Under the pieces are notes generated by a model, which ran no database searches, was not told the DNA's origin, and worked only from the letters and a program-made list of their open reading frames with translations. From Apoderus coryli (lineage: Eukaryota; Arthropoda; Insecta; Coleoptera; Attelabidae): a stretch of DNA of 64,000 nt. Shown here one piece after another: positions 12,741-27,844 of the stretch (position 1 is the first letter of the stretch; every line of letters starts with the position of its first letter). The stretch covers positions 372,001-436,000 of the forward strand of contig OU452211.1 of the NCBI GenBank assembly GCA_911728435.2. Direction: 5' to 3'. The position numbers were made by a program, and so were the translations under genes.

Positions 12741-13890
12741 CTTCTTGGTGTTCCTCCAGGTTCCAACCTAGGGCCACTATTATTATTACCTTAAATATCA
12801 AACTCCCTGCTTATTGGATATAAAGTTTTTCTTTTCGTTTTTATGTCGCCCAATTTAGATAGTATATAGATTGCATGCAAGAGGTCAGTTAAATTAATTT
12901 TTTTTTATATAGAAAATAAAATATTTGTTTAATTTTATTTATATAATATTGAAAAACAATGTCAAGGTCTACAATGGGGTCAAGACTGCAATACAGAGGT
13001 GAATAAAATATGTAAAAATCATGTTGAAATTTTTGTTTAGTCTGTTGTTAAACATGGTATTAGATGAATAACAAATCAAGGTTCATTGTACCAAAAGGTT
13101 TATAACTATAGTTAATTAAATAAAAAAAATATAAATAAAAAAAAGTATATTGTTTCAGAGGATTAGGGAAAACCGTCGTCAAGACAAAATAACAAAAGTG
13201 AGGTGATAAAAATTATAAGAAAAAAAAGTACCTTAGTCAATACAAGACGTACCTATTTTTTTACTTTGATCAACTAAAACAAATTTACTATTTTAAATTT
13301 TATACATACATTTCCGATGTGATTTTGCATAATAGGGATTTGGTTTTACAAACAAAATGTGATTCGACGCTATGAAATTTTGGGAAAAGCAGCTCTATTC
13401 GGATGAATTTAGGGACAGGTGTGCTGGTGAGGATTTCCATTTGGCCACGCTTTCGAGTTACCCACTATATACTGCGCCTAATATTCCCAGCTCCGCCTGT
13501 CAGAGATACCTTCAGCTCGACATGCATATAAATTTTATTAGGATCATATCACAACTCCGTTTGGCGAGCAAAGTATTCCTCAGTTTGTCTGTCCGTGGTA
13601 TAACTTATCAGATCCAGTGTGAGGAGATTTGTAGTGTGTGTAATCTAAAAGTCAACCAATCTTTCCAGCATATTTTGTTCGAATGTGTCCCCTTGTCATG
13701 TATCAATGAGAATTCCGAGTATTTCCTTAGATCGTATCTCGACTTCAAGACTGAACTGTCTAAAAGTAACACTAAGTCAATTAAGACGATATGTTATAAC
13801 ATTGAAAATGTATTGAAGTTACGCTCCTTCTTTATTAATGAACAGTGGTTAATTATTATGATATTAAGTATCTTGGATAGGGCCTAGTAG
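12741..13890 (+). pseudogene. LINE relic: RT motif fragment plus ORF2 C-terminus
   Basis: At about 12745-12800 a short piece reads GVPPGSNLGPLLLL, the RT 'GVPQGSxLGPLLF' motif with a Q-to-P change. Some 570 bp later on the same strand, an open frame (13372-13887, 171 codons) carries the LINE ORF2 tail, with the cysteine-histidine motif CSVC-(14 residues)-H-(4)-C preceded by RLASKVFLSLSVRG. The two pieces are collinear, so this looks like one internally deleted jockey/R1-type element. No endonuclease domain or complete RT remains. Confidence 0.7.
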
Positions 13891-14810
13891 TATGCATTTT
13901 TTTGTTTTTTTTTTTAATAGTTATTTTCTTTCTCGTATTTTATATAAAACAATTCACTATTAATTTTCAGGGTAATAGCACCGTATGTAATAGTATAATA
14001 TATGAATCGCATAACACCTATTTTATATGCATTGGTTAGTGTTTGGTGGTTATGGTTGTTGTTGATTGTATTTATAATAGATATTTTTGTTTTTGTTCTT
14101 CTAAATTTTACATTTTACACAAACATTTTGCTGTAGTTTTTTACAAAAGTTTCATAAATGAGGATGATACCTAAATAAGTATCATTAACTTAACATTTAC
14201 TTTACCAAATAATGAGAAAGTGGAGAATTATTTGGTTAAAAAAAAATTAAGTAACAGCATTTTTGGATTTTAAATGTAAAATTATGACATGGCAGTGGAC
14301 ACGTAAAACTTATAGGTATATTAAAATTTAAAGACCTTTTTAAAAACTTTCAACTGGTATTGGATCGAAATGGGATCACTCGGTATGAGTCTTATCTAAA
14401 TCTACGTTGCACAAAAGCATTCTAATTGATATTAAAATAAATATTAAGTGGTGTTTACTTACCAGAACGTTCCAAATAGCGAAATTGTGATGTGACGTCG
14501 ATTTTCAACAAATTACTATTACAGAACACGCAATTAGATAATAAAGTCCGTTTTGTTGTTGTTTTTTTTTAATACGAAACGAAAGAAAACTTTGTTTAAA
14601 TCTATTTAAATATTATAAAAGTAGAAAAATATAAAAGGTTCGACTAGTATTAGTAGTTTTTGCAAAAAATATACATATAAATATTTTAATTTAATAACCC
14701 GTTCGTTTTAACTCGTATTTTGCAGACGAATTTTGTTATGTGTTAATATCTAGAATAGTTGGTTGTTAATAATAAAATTGTTTAAACTTTTATGTTGTAC
14801 AAAAAAACAA
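13891..14810. other. Intergenic DNA, no gene seen
   Basis: AT-rich sequence between a LINE remnant and a GC-rich island, with T-rich runs near 13900-13920. No recognisable coding capacity. Confidence 0.5.
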
Positions 14811-15145
14811 GCAAGCACGTTCGCGGTTAGCGCTCTGCGCTATACGAAACCGAGAAATGACGCCCGCCAACGACGTCCCGTCGATATATAACACCCGTGT
14901 GTCGTGTGTTCGCCCGTTCTTTTGACGTCACGCAACGACGTCACAGCGTCGTCGTCCCGGCAACCGATTGTTTAAGAGCGCCTAGCCCGGAGTTTTGTTG
15001 CGTCATAGCTATTGATGAGATATTATTATATGGATCGTTGTGGGAACATACAGTGTGGACTAAATCTGTGTTTACATTCATACTTCTGGTCCTTCGGACA
15101 TCGGAGCTGAAGAAGCTAGTGAAAATAAAGTTAGTTTGAAGTATA
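14811..15145 (+). other. GC-rich, LTR-like island
   Basis: An abrupt CpG-rich block in AT-rich surroundings. It contains a TATA-like box (cgatatataacaccc, about 14881-14895), several gacgtc motifs, 'ggtccttcggacatcggagc' and an AATAAAG-like signal near 15122. A TATA box, GC-rich leader and nearby poly(A) signal in about 300 bp resembles a solo retrotransposon LTR. No second copy, TG...CA boundaries, primer-binding site or adjoining gag-pol were identified. An 80-codon open frame (14897-15139) has no recognisable domain and is not called as a gene. Confidence 0.35.
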
Positions 15146-15330
15146 ATCGCCTTCTAGATACAATGATACAATATATCAAGAAGATCATGTGCTTTCATAG
15201 ACTTCTTCACCATTTTTACTGTGATTATTTATAAACTAAAATTTCGTCGTTATTTTTGGGTTTAACTTCTAATAGACCATCGACTTTGGCGTACCCTGTA
15301 TTTAAAGATAGTTTTACAACAATTTTAAAT

Positions 15331-16102
15331 CACTATACCCTGAAAAATTCTAATAATGAACCTTAATAAATAATTATTTGGCTTTTATTTGTTTAACTCA
15401 AACAAAATTTATTTGACTCAAATAAACAGTGTTTGTCCGGAATTAATAGAGTTATTTGATTTTTAAAAAATATTTATTTGGCCTGGGGTGCTTTGGCAGA
15501 AATAAATATTTATTTAATTTAAATAACATATTAAAGTTAATTCCTGGTTATTTGAATCAAATAAATAATAATAAAATGAGCCGACGCCCATGGCTGTTGG
15601 GGATTCAATAATCTTGAAATTGAGATAGAAAAATATTTGTGAATTAATTTCTAGAAAAAAACATGTTTGAAGAAATAAATATTTATTTGTAACAAACAAA
15701 GTATTTAGTGGAAGCAAAATATCAGATTTTTGGGAACAAATTATTTGTTTGCATAGAACAAATTATATATTCAATATAAAAAAATGTTTATTCAGAATAA
15801 ACAAATATTTATTTATTCCAAGTAGCAGCACCTTTGGGCCAAGTACATGGAATCTTTCTTCTAAATAACTCTAGTTAGTTCAAGCAAACAAACATATCCC
15901 TACATTTTCGGGCTTTGTTAACAAGTAAGTATAAGTACTAAGTCAAATAAATATTTACTTTAAACAAATAAATAACTACTTGGGTATTTCAAATAAACCA
16001 TATATTTGTCTCAAGTACATGGGTTGTTTGTCGTATACCGAAGAAACATTTGTTTGGTTCAACTCCATTTTTTTTTGACCAAAACAAATCTTTTTTTCAG
16101 TG
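15331..16102. repeat. AT-rich island with repeated aaataaatatttattt motif
   Basis: About 770 bp in which the palindromic 16-mer aaataaatatttattt or close variants recurs (near 15465, 15500, 15672, 15803 and 15945), mixed with many caaataa/ttatttg words. The block starts with 'accctgaaaaattc' and ends with 'tttttttcagtgta', a weak inverted match (ctgaaaaa). This could be a non-autonomous fold-back or hAT-like element with many subterminal repeats, or a decayed satellite. Confidence 0.5.
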
Positions 16103-16291
16103 TACCAACTAAATTTAAATCGGTTTAATTTTCTTATTCTATAAATTTATTTCTGTTGATGCTAAAATATTATTAAATTTACTTTTTTTTAGTTTAATTT
16201 AGCCTAGTTTTACTTTACTTCGAATTACCTAAAATGTGTTATTCTGTTCTAGCCACACCTCGTATATTTCACGTTTGTTTTCTCACTACCT

Positions 16292-16448
16292 ATATACAGG
16301 GTGTCCCGAAATTAACTTAAAATAAGTTAAGGGCACATTTTATAAGCGAAAATAAAAATTTTTAAGAGTTTTTCGATATATGTTCATATGAAAAAAAATC
16401 CTATTTCGCTTGTAGAACGTCTACTTAATTTCGGGACACCCTGTATAT
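16292..16448. mobile_element. 157-bp MITE with 24-bp terminal inverted repeats
   Basis: The left end begins atatacagggtgtcccgaaa and the right end finishes tttcgggacaccctgtatat; the two ends are identical inverted repeats over about 24 bp. The interior is about 110 bp of AT-rich non-coding sequence. The 'tacagggtg' terminus is shared with other sites in this window (17.2, 18.0, 18.1, 24.7, 27.1, 41.1 kb and the Ecm29 intron array), pointing to one common element family. Confidence 0.85.
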
Positions 16449-19400
16449 TGCTAAAAATCTGTGTTCCCTACTTTCGCCCGTCCTAACACGAAATTAGATG
16501 GCTTACATGTGAAATAGGTGTATAGCTACGCTATAATAGTTTTCTTTTATCCGCAGCAATAAAATGCGTAAAGAAAATATACAAAACTGGTCCACCAGGT
16601 CACATTTATCCATCACCCTATATATTTTTTCAGGACCCTCCAAGTGCCTTTAACGGCTGTTTTCTCGCCCACAATCCTCGGTTACCCTGACAACAGACTG
16701 AATATGAATGCTGTTTTGTTTCTATACAGTGTTTGCCACAAAAGGCAGTTAAATATTTTTCAAATATGATTACCATATTATTTAAAGTAAAGTAGAATCA
16801 AATAGTTCTAATTTTTTTTTAAACAATAATTTATACAAGAGTATATTGACGATTTTAGAGATCCAAAACCACTTACTTATCTTGTGATAAAAATAGTGGA
16901 AGTTGATCATAAATTAAAGAAACATTATTTAGTAATTATGCCGACGTTTCGGTGGATTATCCTCAAGACAAAATTAGAGTTGAGACTTTAGGTAGTATTT
17001 TCTTTTTAAATTAAAACTATATTGGTAAAACAGAGGAATACATTGCACTTAAAAATTGTTTCAGCAATAATTTAGAAATAAAAATTTGAATAAACACTAA
17101 TAAATCGAAGACTTGAAGAGTTAGGTTTCAGCAAATTGTACAATTTAGTCAAATCCGAATTATTATATTCATGTGTCAGGCAGTTTCGTAAGTTAACGAC
17201 AAACATAAAATTTTGGACCACCCTGTATACTTAAACTAAGATGTAACCACTTTGTACTTAAAAGGAAAGCAATAATTAAATGACCTTTTTCTCAATAACA
17301 TAACTAAACTTTATTAGAAATAAAACGCAAAAGTTTGGGCTCAAAACAACTAATTTAATAATTAAAATTAATAAAGAAAATTAATAACAACAAGAAATAA
17401 ATATGTATAAATAAAGAAAAAGAATAAAACAATTAAGCGAGAATGAACATTTAGAAGAAAATCTTGTACAACTTAAAAATAGGAAAATTAATATAATTAC
17501 GAATAATTCTATTAATTCCTATACGAAACTTTAAATTATCATTGAATACTGAATATAATTCAATTACTAAAAGAAATAGCTTTAAACTTTATAAAAATTG
17601 GTTGGAAACAAAAAGGCCTTCAATTAAAAGAATTAACAAAAACTTACAGAACTTTAACTTTAGAAAAATTCACTAACAAACTTGTTCACTCCCCAACTAC
17701 TAGCTTCTGTATATATTAACAAAAGTCCGACATTTAATTTACATGAAGGTGTTTCGAGAATCTTGAATGACCACTCTATATTTACAACTGGTTATCTTTT
17801 CTAATATATGGTTTTATCTTTGGACTAATACATAAACAAACTCAATATTCTCGATTAGAAAAAGGTCGTTCTTTTAGGTACCTAACAATTCTTTTAGGAA
17901 CATTTGTTAAAAGCCCAAATAATAAATTTATTACTTGCTGATGTTGTATAATGTTTAGCAAAAAGATTATACTTCTAGACATGTTAGGTATAAAACTATC
18001 TATCTAAAATTATCCAAATATATATACAGGGTAGGGTAGGTGTGTCTTGTTCCAATTTCACGGTAAACGGCGACAGATAGGTACAGAAAAGAATAATTAA
18101 AAAACGTTGTTTATATTTACATGAAGAACTTAAAAACTGAAAAATATACAGGGTGTTCTATTTGTAATAATGATGTTGCCAGCGTAACACCCTAGGAACA
18201 GCAGCGGATTAAACAAAACATACTATTATAATATACTAAATTAATATTGCCTTCAAAGGATATTATTATTTGTCAACTCAACAAAACATCCTTGGAGAGC
18301 TTCATCGATTTATTATCCGCGATTAAGCTATTACACTAATATACGTAACATTCGCGAAAATTCATATAGATTCTCTACAATTCCCTATATATATGTATTC
18401 GTGCTGCCTGCTGTACCTACACTGCTGTGTGCTATCTCAGCAGGAAAAAGGTCGCGGTCATGCACGTGTCTAGCACTGGCAGTTGGCACTGTGTACCTGC
18501 TGCCTATTTCACACACCATCACCATATAAAAATTGTGATTGTCTTTTCTTGAACAAATGCTGACTTTGAAGGGTGTTTTATTTGTATTTTTATAGAACAG
18601 CATCGGTATGCCCTCTAAATTGAAAGACAATAGCAAGATTTACACTCAGTGGCGTTGCATGGCATACAAGAAGCGAAAGATTTTGCATTTACCGTTCTTC
18701 AGATATTTCAAAAACTACATAATATTAGTATAGAATAAATAAAGAGAATATGAACTCCCACCACTTTCTATTGTCCTGTGCGAGGCAGGTGGTAGCCATT
18801 TTTTAATATACACGACAGATCCGTATTTACGTTTTATTGAAATTACAGGATAGGTAAACAGGGGAGTAATAGAATTATTTTATAATAGAATTACATCTTT
18901 ATTAATTATAAAAACAAACAAATACTTTTATTCATGTTTCCATATAATCATTTTATTTTTATTTATATTTTTAAAATTTCTATTGATTAATTTTAATGTA
19001 TAATAATAATAATAACTTAATTAAACAATTTTCAAAATTATTTTGAAATATATTTTCTAATTTGGAAATGTATTGTTCAGCTCTAAAAAAAAAAGTGTAA
19101 TTGATTACTGACAAATACAAATTTATTAATTTTAGATAGAGTAAAATAAAATTGTTCTAATTTATACAATAGGTCTCCCGATTTTCAATTCCTTAACTAT
19201 AATTGAGAATGTATTATATTTTACCTATTTATGGCATTCAGAAAAACAACGCAAGCACACATGTTGGGAATTTCCCATTATATACTTACAAAACATGCTA
19301 AAATAACCCCCACTAAATGGGCAATAAAACCTGAGACGTGAATTTACTACCTGCTAATATCTATAATAGTTAAAATATGTAATCCAAATTTAATAAACAC

Positions 19401-20560
19401 TGTCAGAATTTAATAGAATTATTGCACTCAGCTAGTAAGATTTTTAAGCTCTCTTTTTAGAATGCTTAAGATGTATTGGACTTTTATGGGCAAATAGACT
19501 GAACCAAGTTATAAAAGATAAGGGCCATTGTGCTGCGAAATTAAGCGAAGTTATTCATGTTTGTTTAGAAATATTTGTTTTTCAAAATAACAATTGGTAA
19601 TTTGATTTAATGTACCTATGTGTAACAATTATGGAAGATTGTATCGAGTGCGAAATAAATATGTAAATTTAAGACGTACGAACCATGATTAAATGCAGTT
19701 TCCGCTATTTTGTCCTACGGAACGATTAGCAAACCAAGATCAAAGAATCTCCTAGCAACCAAATGATGGTTGATCTTTAACTGAAATTCTGAAGCAAAGA
19801 GATGGATACTTGGTATAACAAAACGTAGAGTTGGGGCTTGAAGTTGCTTTTTAATCTGGAGCTAACATATGACCAGATTTATAACATAAATGAAACTACA
19901 GTTCTGGAAATTGCTTCCCTAGAATCGATAGCAGGAATGATGAACAAACAGCACAGGGGACACTGTAAGCAAATTCCAAATGTGGAAGAGAGTAGTAATG
20001 ACTTTAGGATCTTAAAACAAAAAAACTAATAAAAGAACAGCTTTAAGAAAAGAAATAAACTTTTGATTTATTAAATAAAAGTCAAAGAAGTGAGGTTGCG
20101 ATTGGATTTTTTTTCTGCAAGTCAAAAACTCATGGGATCTTGACAAAAAAGTTATACCTAACATAATTTTATTACGTTCTATGGCATAAACTAACTAAAC
20201 AATAACTTTTGACTTAGTATATTATTTCTGTGGTCTATCGCAATATTTGTACACTTTATACTGCACTAAAATGACAGATTTATTAAGCGATATTTGGTAA
20301 ATTAGACTGTAAATCATAGTCTGGATTATATTTTGTTTTAAATTATGTGTTTCAATTTACTGTCATGCTACTAAATTTGTTTTGCCTAGTTGTAATCTAT
20401 AAATAAATAAATGGATATCTAGATATAGACATTGCCGATATACAAACACAGTGAATATACGGTGAGCTATTCAAGGTTCTCGATAAGTACTAAAGCGCCA
20501 TTATCAAGTACTTTGAAATAGAATGACTCCTATTATTTTTTCAGATGACTAGTGACTTTT
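16449..20560. other. Intergenic DNA with scattered repeat ends, no gene seen
   Basis: No gene recognised. 'Tacaggg' or 'accctgta' ends occur near 17220, 18028 and 18147, and a hairpin-GAAAC motif at 16943-16967 (minus; TTGAGGA, then GAAACGTCGG) is a further relic. An 83-codon minus-strand open frame at 18636-18385 has no similarity I can name. Confidence 0.5.
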
Positions 20561-21458
20561 AACGGTCACATTGTTAGACATATCCACGGCCTTCTTTATA
20601 TACCTACAAGCATGAAACAGTATATTTGGCAACGTCGCGTTCCAGTCGATTTGTGCGCGTTTACATTAGTACATTGTCTAATTGAATTAGTGATTATTGA
20701 GTTTAATTAAATCAGTGTTTTGTTATTAAGTAGTGATAACTGTGTATAAACATATGGTCTAAATAAAATATAAGTAATTTCTTTTGACGATGGTTAAAAT
20801 TGCGGGAAGATTTGAATTTGCCGCCATTTATGCAGTAAAGTGTTGGCAGCTTTTATCGAGAAATCTTGCTTCTGTAAGAAGCATGATCTTTGACTTGTCC
20901 AAGTCGTACGTACTCAAACACTTCACTCTCTGACCTGTACTGATACATTCCGTTGAGATAATTTTAAATGTGAAAGTAGCAAAAGTCTGTACGCCCGCTA
21001 AATATATCTCCACCCTCATATTTATAATTGTGTGCGTAAGTTACAAATTATGCTCCGCCAAACTTACGTTACAACGAGCGTGGCGGCTGCGGCAGGCCCG
21101 GTTGTTTTTCCACCCCCCTAACTGCTGTTCAGCCCATAGTCGTCGACGGTTGCACTAATAACCCAGAATAGCAGCCACGGGTGGGGCTGAATTGGGTCAC
21201 ACCGTATATACCCCGGATGAGAGAGAGGGCCGCCAGCCGCCGCATCGATCCGCCTGATGCAGGTCAGGCTTTAAGTCACATAAATGTGGTGTATTTTTAG
21301 AATTTGTTTTATTTAACAAATCTGACAGCCAGTCTATTTGATTTTTTTTAAAAATTGTGGTAATTTTCACCCTCGCGGGCATCTATGTTGAAAAATAAAA
21401 TCGAGTTTTGTCAAAATTTTGTTTTTTTCTTACTGAATGACTGGTATTTGGCGTAATA
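20561..21458. other. Locally GC-rich unclassified region
   Basis: Composition shifts to GC-rich around 21060-21250. A small open frame (20790-20933, 47 codons, starting MVKIAGRFEF with a good start context) follows 'taaataaaatataagtaa', and shorter open frames of about 62 codons run both ways nearby. None shows a recognisable domain. The region could be the leader or LTR of an unknown element or part of a non-coding exon. Confidence 0.3.
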
Positions 21459-22791
21459 CGAGGCATGTTTTTTAAGTAAGTACCGTGTTGGAATTAAAAA
21501 AAGACGTGCAAAGATATCGCAATAATTTTATGTTTACATGAAAGCCTGTACCTTAATCTACTTTTCTACATAATTTCCGTGAATATTGAGGCACTTGTTA
21601 TAACGTGGCACCAGTTTTTGAATACCCTCCTCATAAAATTCTGCCGCCTGACTTGTTAACCACTGTATCACAAATGTTTTGACTTCGTTATCGTCTTGAA
21701 GACGCTGACCACCCAGGTGTTTCTTCAAGTGCAGGAACAAATGGTAGTCGCTGGGCGCCAGATCAGGGCTGTATGGAGGATGATCTAGAGTTTCCCATTT
21801 AATAGATTTGATGAGATCTTTGGTCCGATTAGCCACATGTGGACGGGCATTGTCATGCAGCAAAACGATACCCTTACTCAACTTGCCACGTCTTTTGTTC
21901 TGGATTGCACAACGCAGATTGTTCAATGTCTCACAATAAGACGCTGCATTGATTGTGTCATTACGAGGCAGAAACTCCACTAGCAATACTCCTTTTCTGT
22001 CCCAAATAACTGTGCACATGATTTTCCGGGCAGAAATTGTTTGCTTAAACTTCACTCTTTTGGGTGATGATGAATGTCGCCATTCCATGGATTGTTGTTT
22101 CGATTCTGGTGTGACGTAGGCCACCCATGTTTCGTCACCAGTAACAATTTGGTCTAAAAAATCTTCACCTTCATTGTGGTACCGCTCAAGGAAAGTCAAT
22201 GCACTGCTTAAACGTTGGGTTTTGTGCAAATCCGTCAACATTTTTGGAACCCAACGTGAACACAATTTCCGGTAATTCAAGTTCTCGGTCACAATGCGAT
22301 ACAAAACACGACGAGAATATTGAGGAAAGCAGTCGCACATTGATGAAATTGTAAAGCGTCTGTTTTCTCTCACCTTTTCCTCCACTTTCTGCACCAAATC
22401 TTCATTAACGACCGAAGGACGCCCACTCCGTTCTTCATCATGCACATTTGTGAGGCCATCTTTAAATGCTCTCACCCATTTCCTTACCCATTCCATCACT
22501 CATAATGTTTTGTCCGTAAACTTCATAGATCTCACGATGAATATCGATCGGTTTTACGCCTTTAGCAGTAAGAAATCGTATAACAGCCCGTACTTCACAA
22601 TCGGCGGTACTCACGATTGTCGGAGGCATCTTAAACACTTAGTAAACAACGTATACAATGAGGAATCAGACTGTAATGGCGTCAGTGCGTAGACAAGAGA
22701 TGTAGGTAACCAGCGCGCATGCGCGGAACGCCGACCGTAGCGCTGCGGCGGCGGAATCGCAAAACGGTACTTACTAAAAAAACGTACCTCG
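21459..22791 (-). mobile_element. Full-length mariner transposon with TA target duplication
   Basis: A 1333-bp element bounded by imperfect inverted repeats (cgaggcatgttttttaag at the left, cgaggtacgttttttt inverted at the right) and flanked by TA on both sides. It contains a transposase gene on the minus strand with one frameshift. It lies about 56 bp beyond the amylase poly(A) signal. It is the most complete of the three copies of this subfamily here (others at 8.3 and 30.8 kb). Confidence 0.95.
21558..22628 (-). pseudogene. Mariner transposase, single frameshift
   Basis: DD34D mariner transposase, which would cut and rejoin DNA at the element ends. Reading starts at 22628 with MPPTIVSTADCE and the paired helix-turn-helix N-terminus; the frame changes near 22488-22492 where this copy has one extra G compared with the copy at 30.8 kb. 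From 22499 the frame is open to the stop at 21558 (313 codons). Catalytic motifs are visible: VTGDETW (first Asp), HDNARPH (second Asp) and SPDLAPSDYHLF (third Asp, 34 residues after the second). The signature WVPKMLTD stands where many mariners have WVPHEL. Apart from the one-base insertion the gene looks intact, so it died recently. Confidence 0.9.
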
Positions 22792-22846
22792 TATGATGGA
22801 TGCTGAAACGAGAGATAAAAAAACACACTAATTACGAAATATTAAA

Positions 22847-22852
22847 TTTATT
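22847..22852 (-). terminator. Amylase poly(A) signal
   Basis: AATAAA on the minus strand, 39 bp beyond the amylase stop codon (22892-22894). It is the only consensus signal between the stop codon and the mariner insertion. Confidence 0.7.
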
Positions 22853-22891
22853 GTGTACTTTGGTTTTGAAAATTAATATCAAACAACAAAT

Positions 22892-24965
<2,074 letters not shown>

Positions 24966-25009
24966 TTAATGCTTAAGTGTTACTTAGAATAAACAACGTT
25001 CTCAGGTTG

Positions 25010-25017
25010 TTTATATA
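25010..25017 (-). promoter_or_regulatory. Amylase TATA box
   Basis: TATATAAA on the minus strand, 63 bp upstream of the amylase start codon, which would place transcription start near 24985. Strong TATA promoters are usual for insect amylases. Confidence 0.7.
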
Positions 25018-25329
25018 GCAACATTTTTATCTGTGAATTACTAGAACAAGTATAGGTATTTTGATTGCGTTTGGAGACCACTTATCAGTTATTTTAGAAA
25101 AACTGTGTTTTCGAGATAGATTTTTGTATGCTAATAACAATTGCACATTTATTTATTTTATGTTAAAGTAGGTCTCATTTTGCAGTAGCGGGTCTATACT
25201 TTTTGAGATATTATTCACATTCAATTTTTGCAGCATCCTTAACTAAGTGCAATCGTGTTCCTTCTAATGCAGTTTTGTACTTCATCATGACACGTTTAGT
25301 CCGCCAGCATCTTTCCTACAGTGGACTTT

Positions 25330-25425
25330 GCTAGCAGTTGGGGAAGATGTGGAGATGGATGCCTTTTATACTGACTTTGCGAAAGCTTTTGGCTCAATAA
25401 TTAAGCACAAAATGCGCTGTTTTTT
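25330..25425 (+). pseudogene. Small reverse transcriptase fragment (LINE)
   Basis: One frame reads AVGEDVEMDAFYTDFAKAFG, the RT motif A region (consensus YTDFSKAFD) with the catalytic Asp of YTD retained. It is under 100 bp long, on the strand opposite to the next LINE at 25.5 kb, and has no recognisable flanking domains. Confidence 0.65.
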
Positions 25426-25509
25426 TTTTCACGATGACCTGATTTCTTTTTTCGTATTTTTTTGGGGTGGGTGATATAGGCCCCTAGCTGATACAGAAGA
25501 GGGAAAGTT

Positions 25510-26760
25510 TTTTATTTATTGTCATTACATGTCATTACCAAAAATGGTTTACACAAGTCATATTAAATATTAAAATATTACAGAACACAACATAAAAACA
25601 TAGAAATGTATATAACTTAATCAAAACAGAAAGTCAGTGCTGAGGAATACATCAATTGAGTAAAAAGCCTGGTCAATTAAGTAGTTTTTCAATCTATTTT
25701 TGAACATTGCAAGGCTCAGTGTTTTCAAACTATCTGGCAAATGATTATAACATGTGGGACCATAATAATTCACAGAATTTCTGCTTCTACCCAACCTCAT
25801 ATATTCAGGAAGAATGTCATTTTTGTTTCTGGTATTGTGGTTGTGAACTTCATCATGCCTTATGTACAGATTGTAATTATTTTTCACATACATAATTGAA
25901 TTGTAGATATAGAGACACGGGAGTGTAATTATTTTACATTCTTTAAATTTAGGTCTGACATCCTCTCTAAACTTTAAATCTGTCATTAGTCGAACCACTC
26001 GTCTTTGGATTGCGAATACCCGACTAGCATGACAAGAGTGTCCCCAAATTGACAAAGCATATGAAGCCACACTGTGAAAAAGGCCATAATATGCTGATTT
26101 CAAAACATTAAAAGAGACTTCACCCTTCAAGCTTCGCAACATGAACACAACCTTAGACAACTTGGCAATGGTAACCTCGACATGACCCGCCCAGGTTAGC
26201 TTTTGGTCCAAAGTGACACCCAAAAACTTTACCAGACCATCAGAAACAGCAACATCCGTCTCACGTAATATAAATATTTTAGTAGCTGTTTTATTGGCAT
26301 TCATACAGAGTTTGTTAGCTGCAAACCAGTCCGCAGCCCTCGACTGTGAATTAATCATACTTGAGGCCAGAACATCACTCGACAGTTCAACATCGACAAT
26401 AGTTGAATCGTCTGCAAACAATGTCAGATCAGAGCATGGCAGATGTAGCGGTAAATCATTAATGAAAATCAAAAACAATAGAGGTCCGAGCACCGAGCCT
26501 TGTGGGGCTCCACAAGAGCTCAACAAGGGCTGAGAAGACTTTGACTCAAACATCGTTACGACATTCCTACCAGTGAGATAGGAACTCAGCAAACGAATCG
26601 AATTCGCACTCATACCGTATCGTTCCAGTTTACCCAACAAGATATCGTGTGAGACGCAATCAAACGCCTTTGTTAAATCAAGAAAAGAAGTCCCCACAAG
26701 CCACTATAGAAATAGGGCGATAGTTGTTCAATTCATCTGTAGATCCTTTTTTGAATAACG
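25510..26760 (-). mobile_element. LINE, 5'-truncated and internally deleted, RT largely open
   Basis: An open frame of 358 codons runs from 26697 to 25621 on the minus strand. It begins in RT motif A (FLDLTKAFDCVSHD), continues through SCGAPQGSVLGPLLFLIFIN, an intact catalytic LTLFADDSTI, the thumb (KLCMNANKTA) and the C-terminal tail MFKNRLKNYLIDQAFYS. Immediately upstream (about 26705-26760) a piece in the same orientation reads PLFKKGSTDELNNYRPISIV, RT motif 0, so roughly 70 codons between motif 0 and motif A are missing. It appears to be a jockey/CR1-like element, related to those at 5.1 and 48.6 kb by its tail. No endonuclease domain is present. Confidence 0.88.
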
Positions 26761-27187
26761 GTTGGTGCGACTAAAGCGGTTTCTTGTAGGTTTTTTCTCT
26801 TGATCCGACTCAAATATTAATATAGTTAATAAAAACTTAATAAAAATTAAAATGCAAAGGTAATTTTTAAAATGATTGCAATTTTTGGATCAACCGTTAG
26901 GGGTATTTTTCTTAAAGATTTGTTTTTTAATGGAAAAAACAGTGGTATAGACATAATAATTTGAAAATATAATTTTAAAATACCGAAATGTTTTTTAATA
27001 ATTTTATAAAGATTTTTAAAATTCGAATAGGCTTATTTTCGAAAAAATAGAAAAAAATCCAGACGGCTGAAAATCTGTACATGGTCAAAAGAGTAAAATA
27101 CAAATAACTCTAAAAATTCTAAAAATATACAGGGTATTTGTAAGTCAGGATCCTTAGGCAGTGTAAAATCAACCCTTACGTAGTTCA

Positions 27188-27448
<261 letters not shown>

Positions 27449-27502
27449 TTAAAAAAAAATAAAAAATGCTGCGTGTGCTCGATGAACAAAGAGATTTTTT
27501 AA

Positions 27503-27510
27503 TATTTATA
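27503..27510 (-). promoter_or_regulatory. TATA-like box of orphan amylase exon
   Basis: TATAAATA on the minus strand about 70 bp upstream of the orphan exon's ATG, close to the 63-bp spacing at the intact gene. The surroundings are AT-rich, so chance matches are likely. Confidence 0.4.
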
Positions 27511-27844
27511 TTTGGTAAAAAAATATTTATCTTTTTTTTTTCTGTGAATATAATTATATCTAAAATTATAGGTACTAATCTAAGTTAGAATTATTGTCTT
27601 TTCAAGTGTTTTGTTTACTATTGGAGTCATATTGAGGTGATAAAAATATTAGATTACCCCTCTTGATGAATTATATTATTGCATCACCCAAGAATATTAT
27701 GAATACATATGTACAGCCTATAGGGGGGCCTATAAAATGCTTCGTCAACTGCATAAAATATAGGTTATGTTTATAAGTAGGTACCTCACCTAAGTATTGT
27801 TTTCTTAAAAACCTTAATTAAAGTGTAATTAATATCTAGAATAT

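Noticed and set aside
14897..15139. 80-codon open frame in the GC-rich island
   Set aside because: No recognisable domain. It overlaps TATA-like and poly(A)-like signals of a probable LTR; the open frame is expected from GC-rich sequence.
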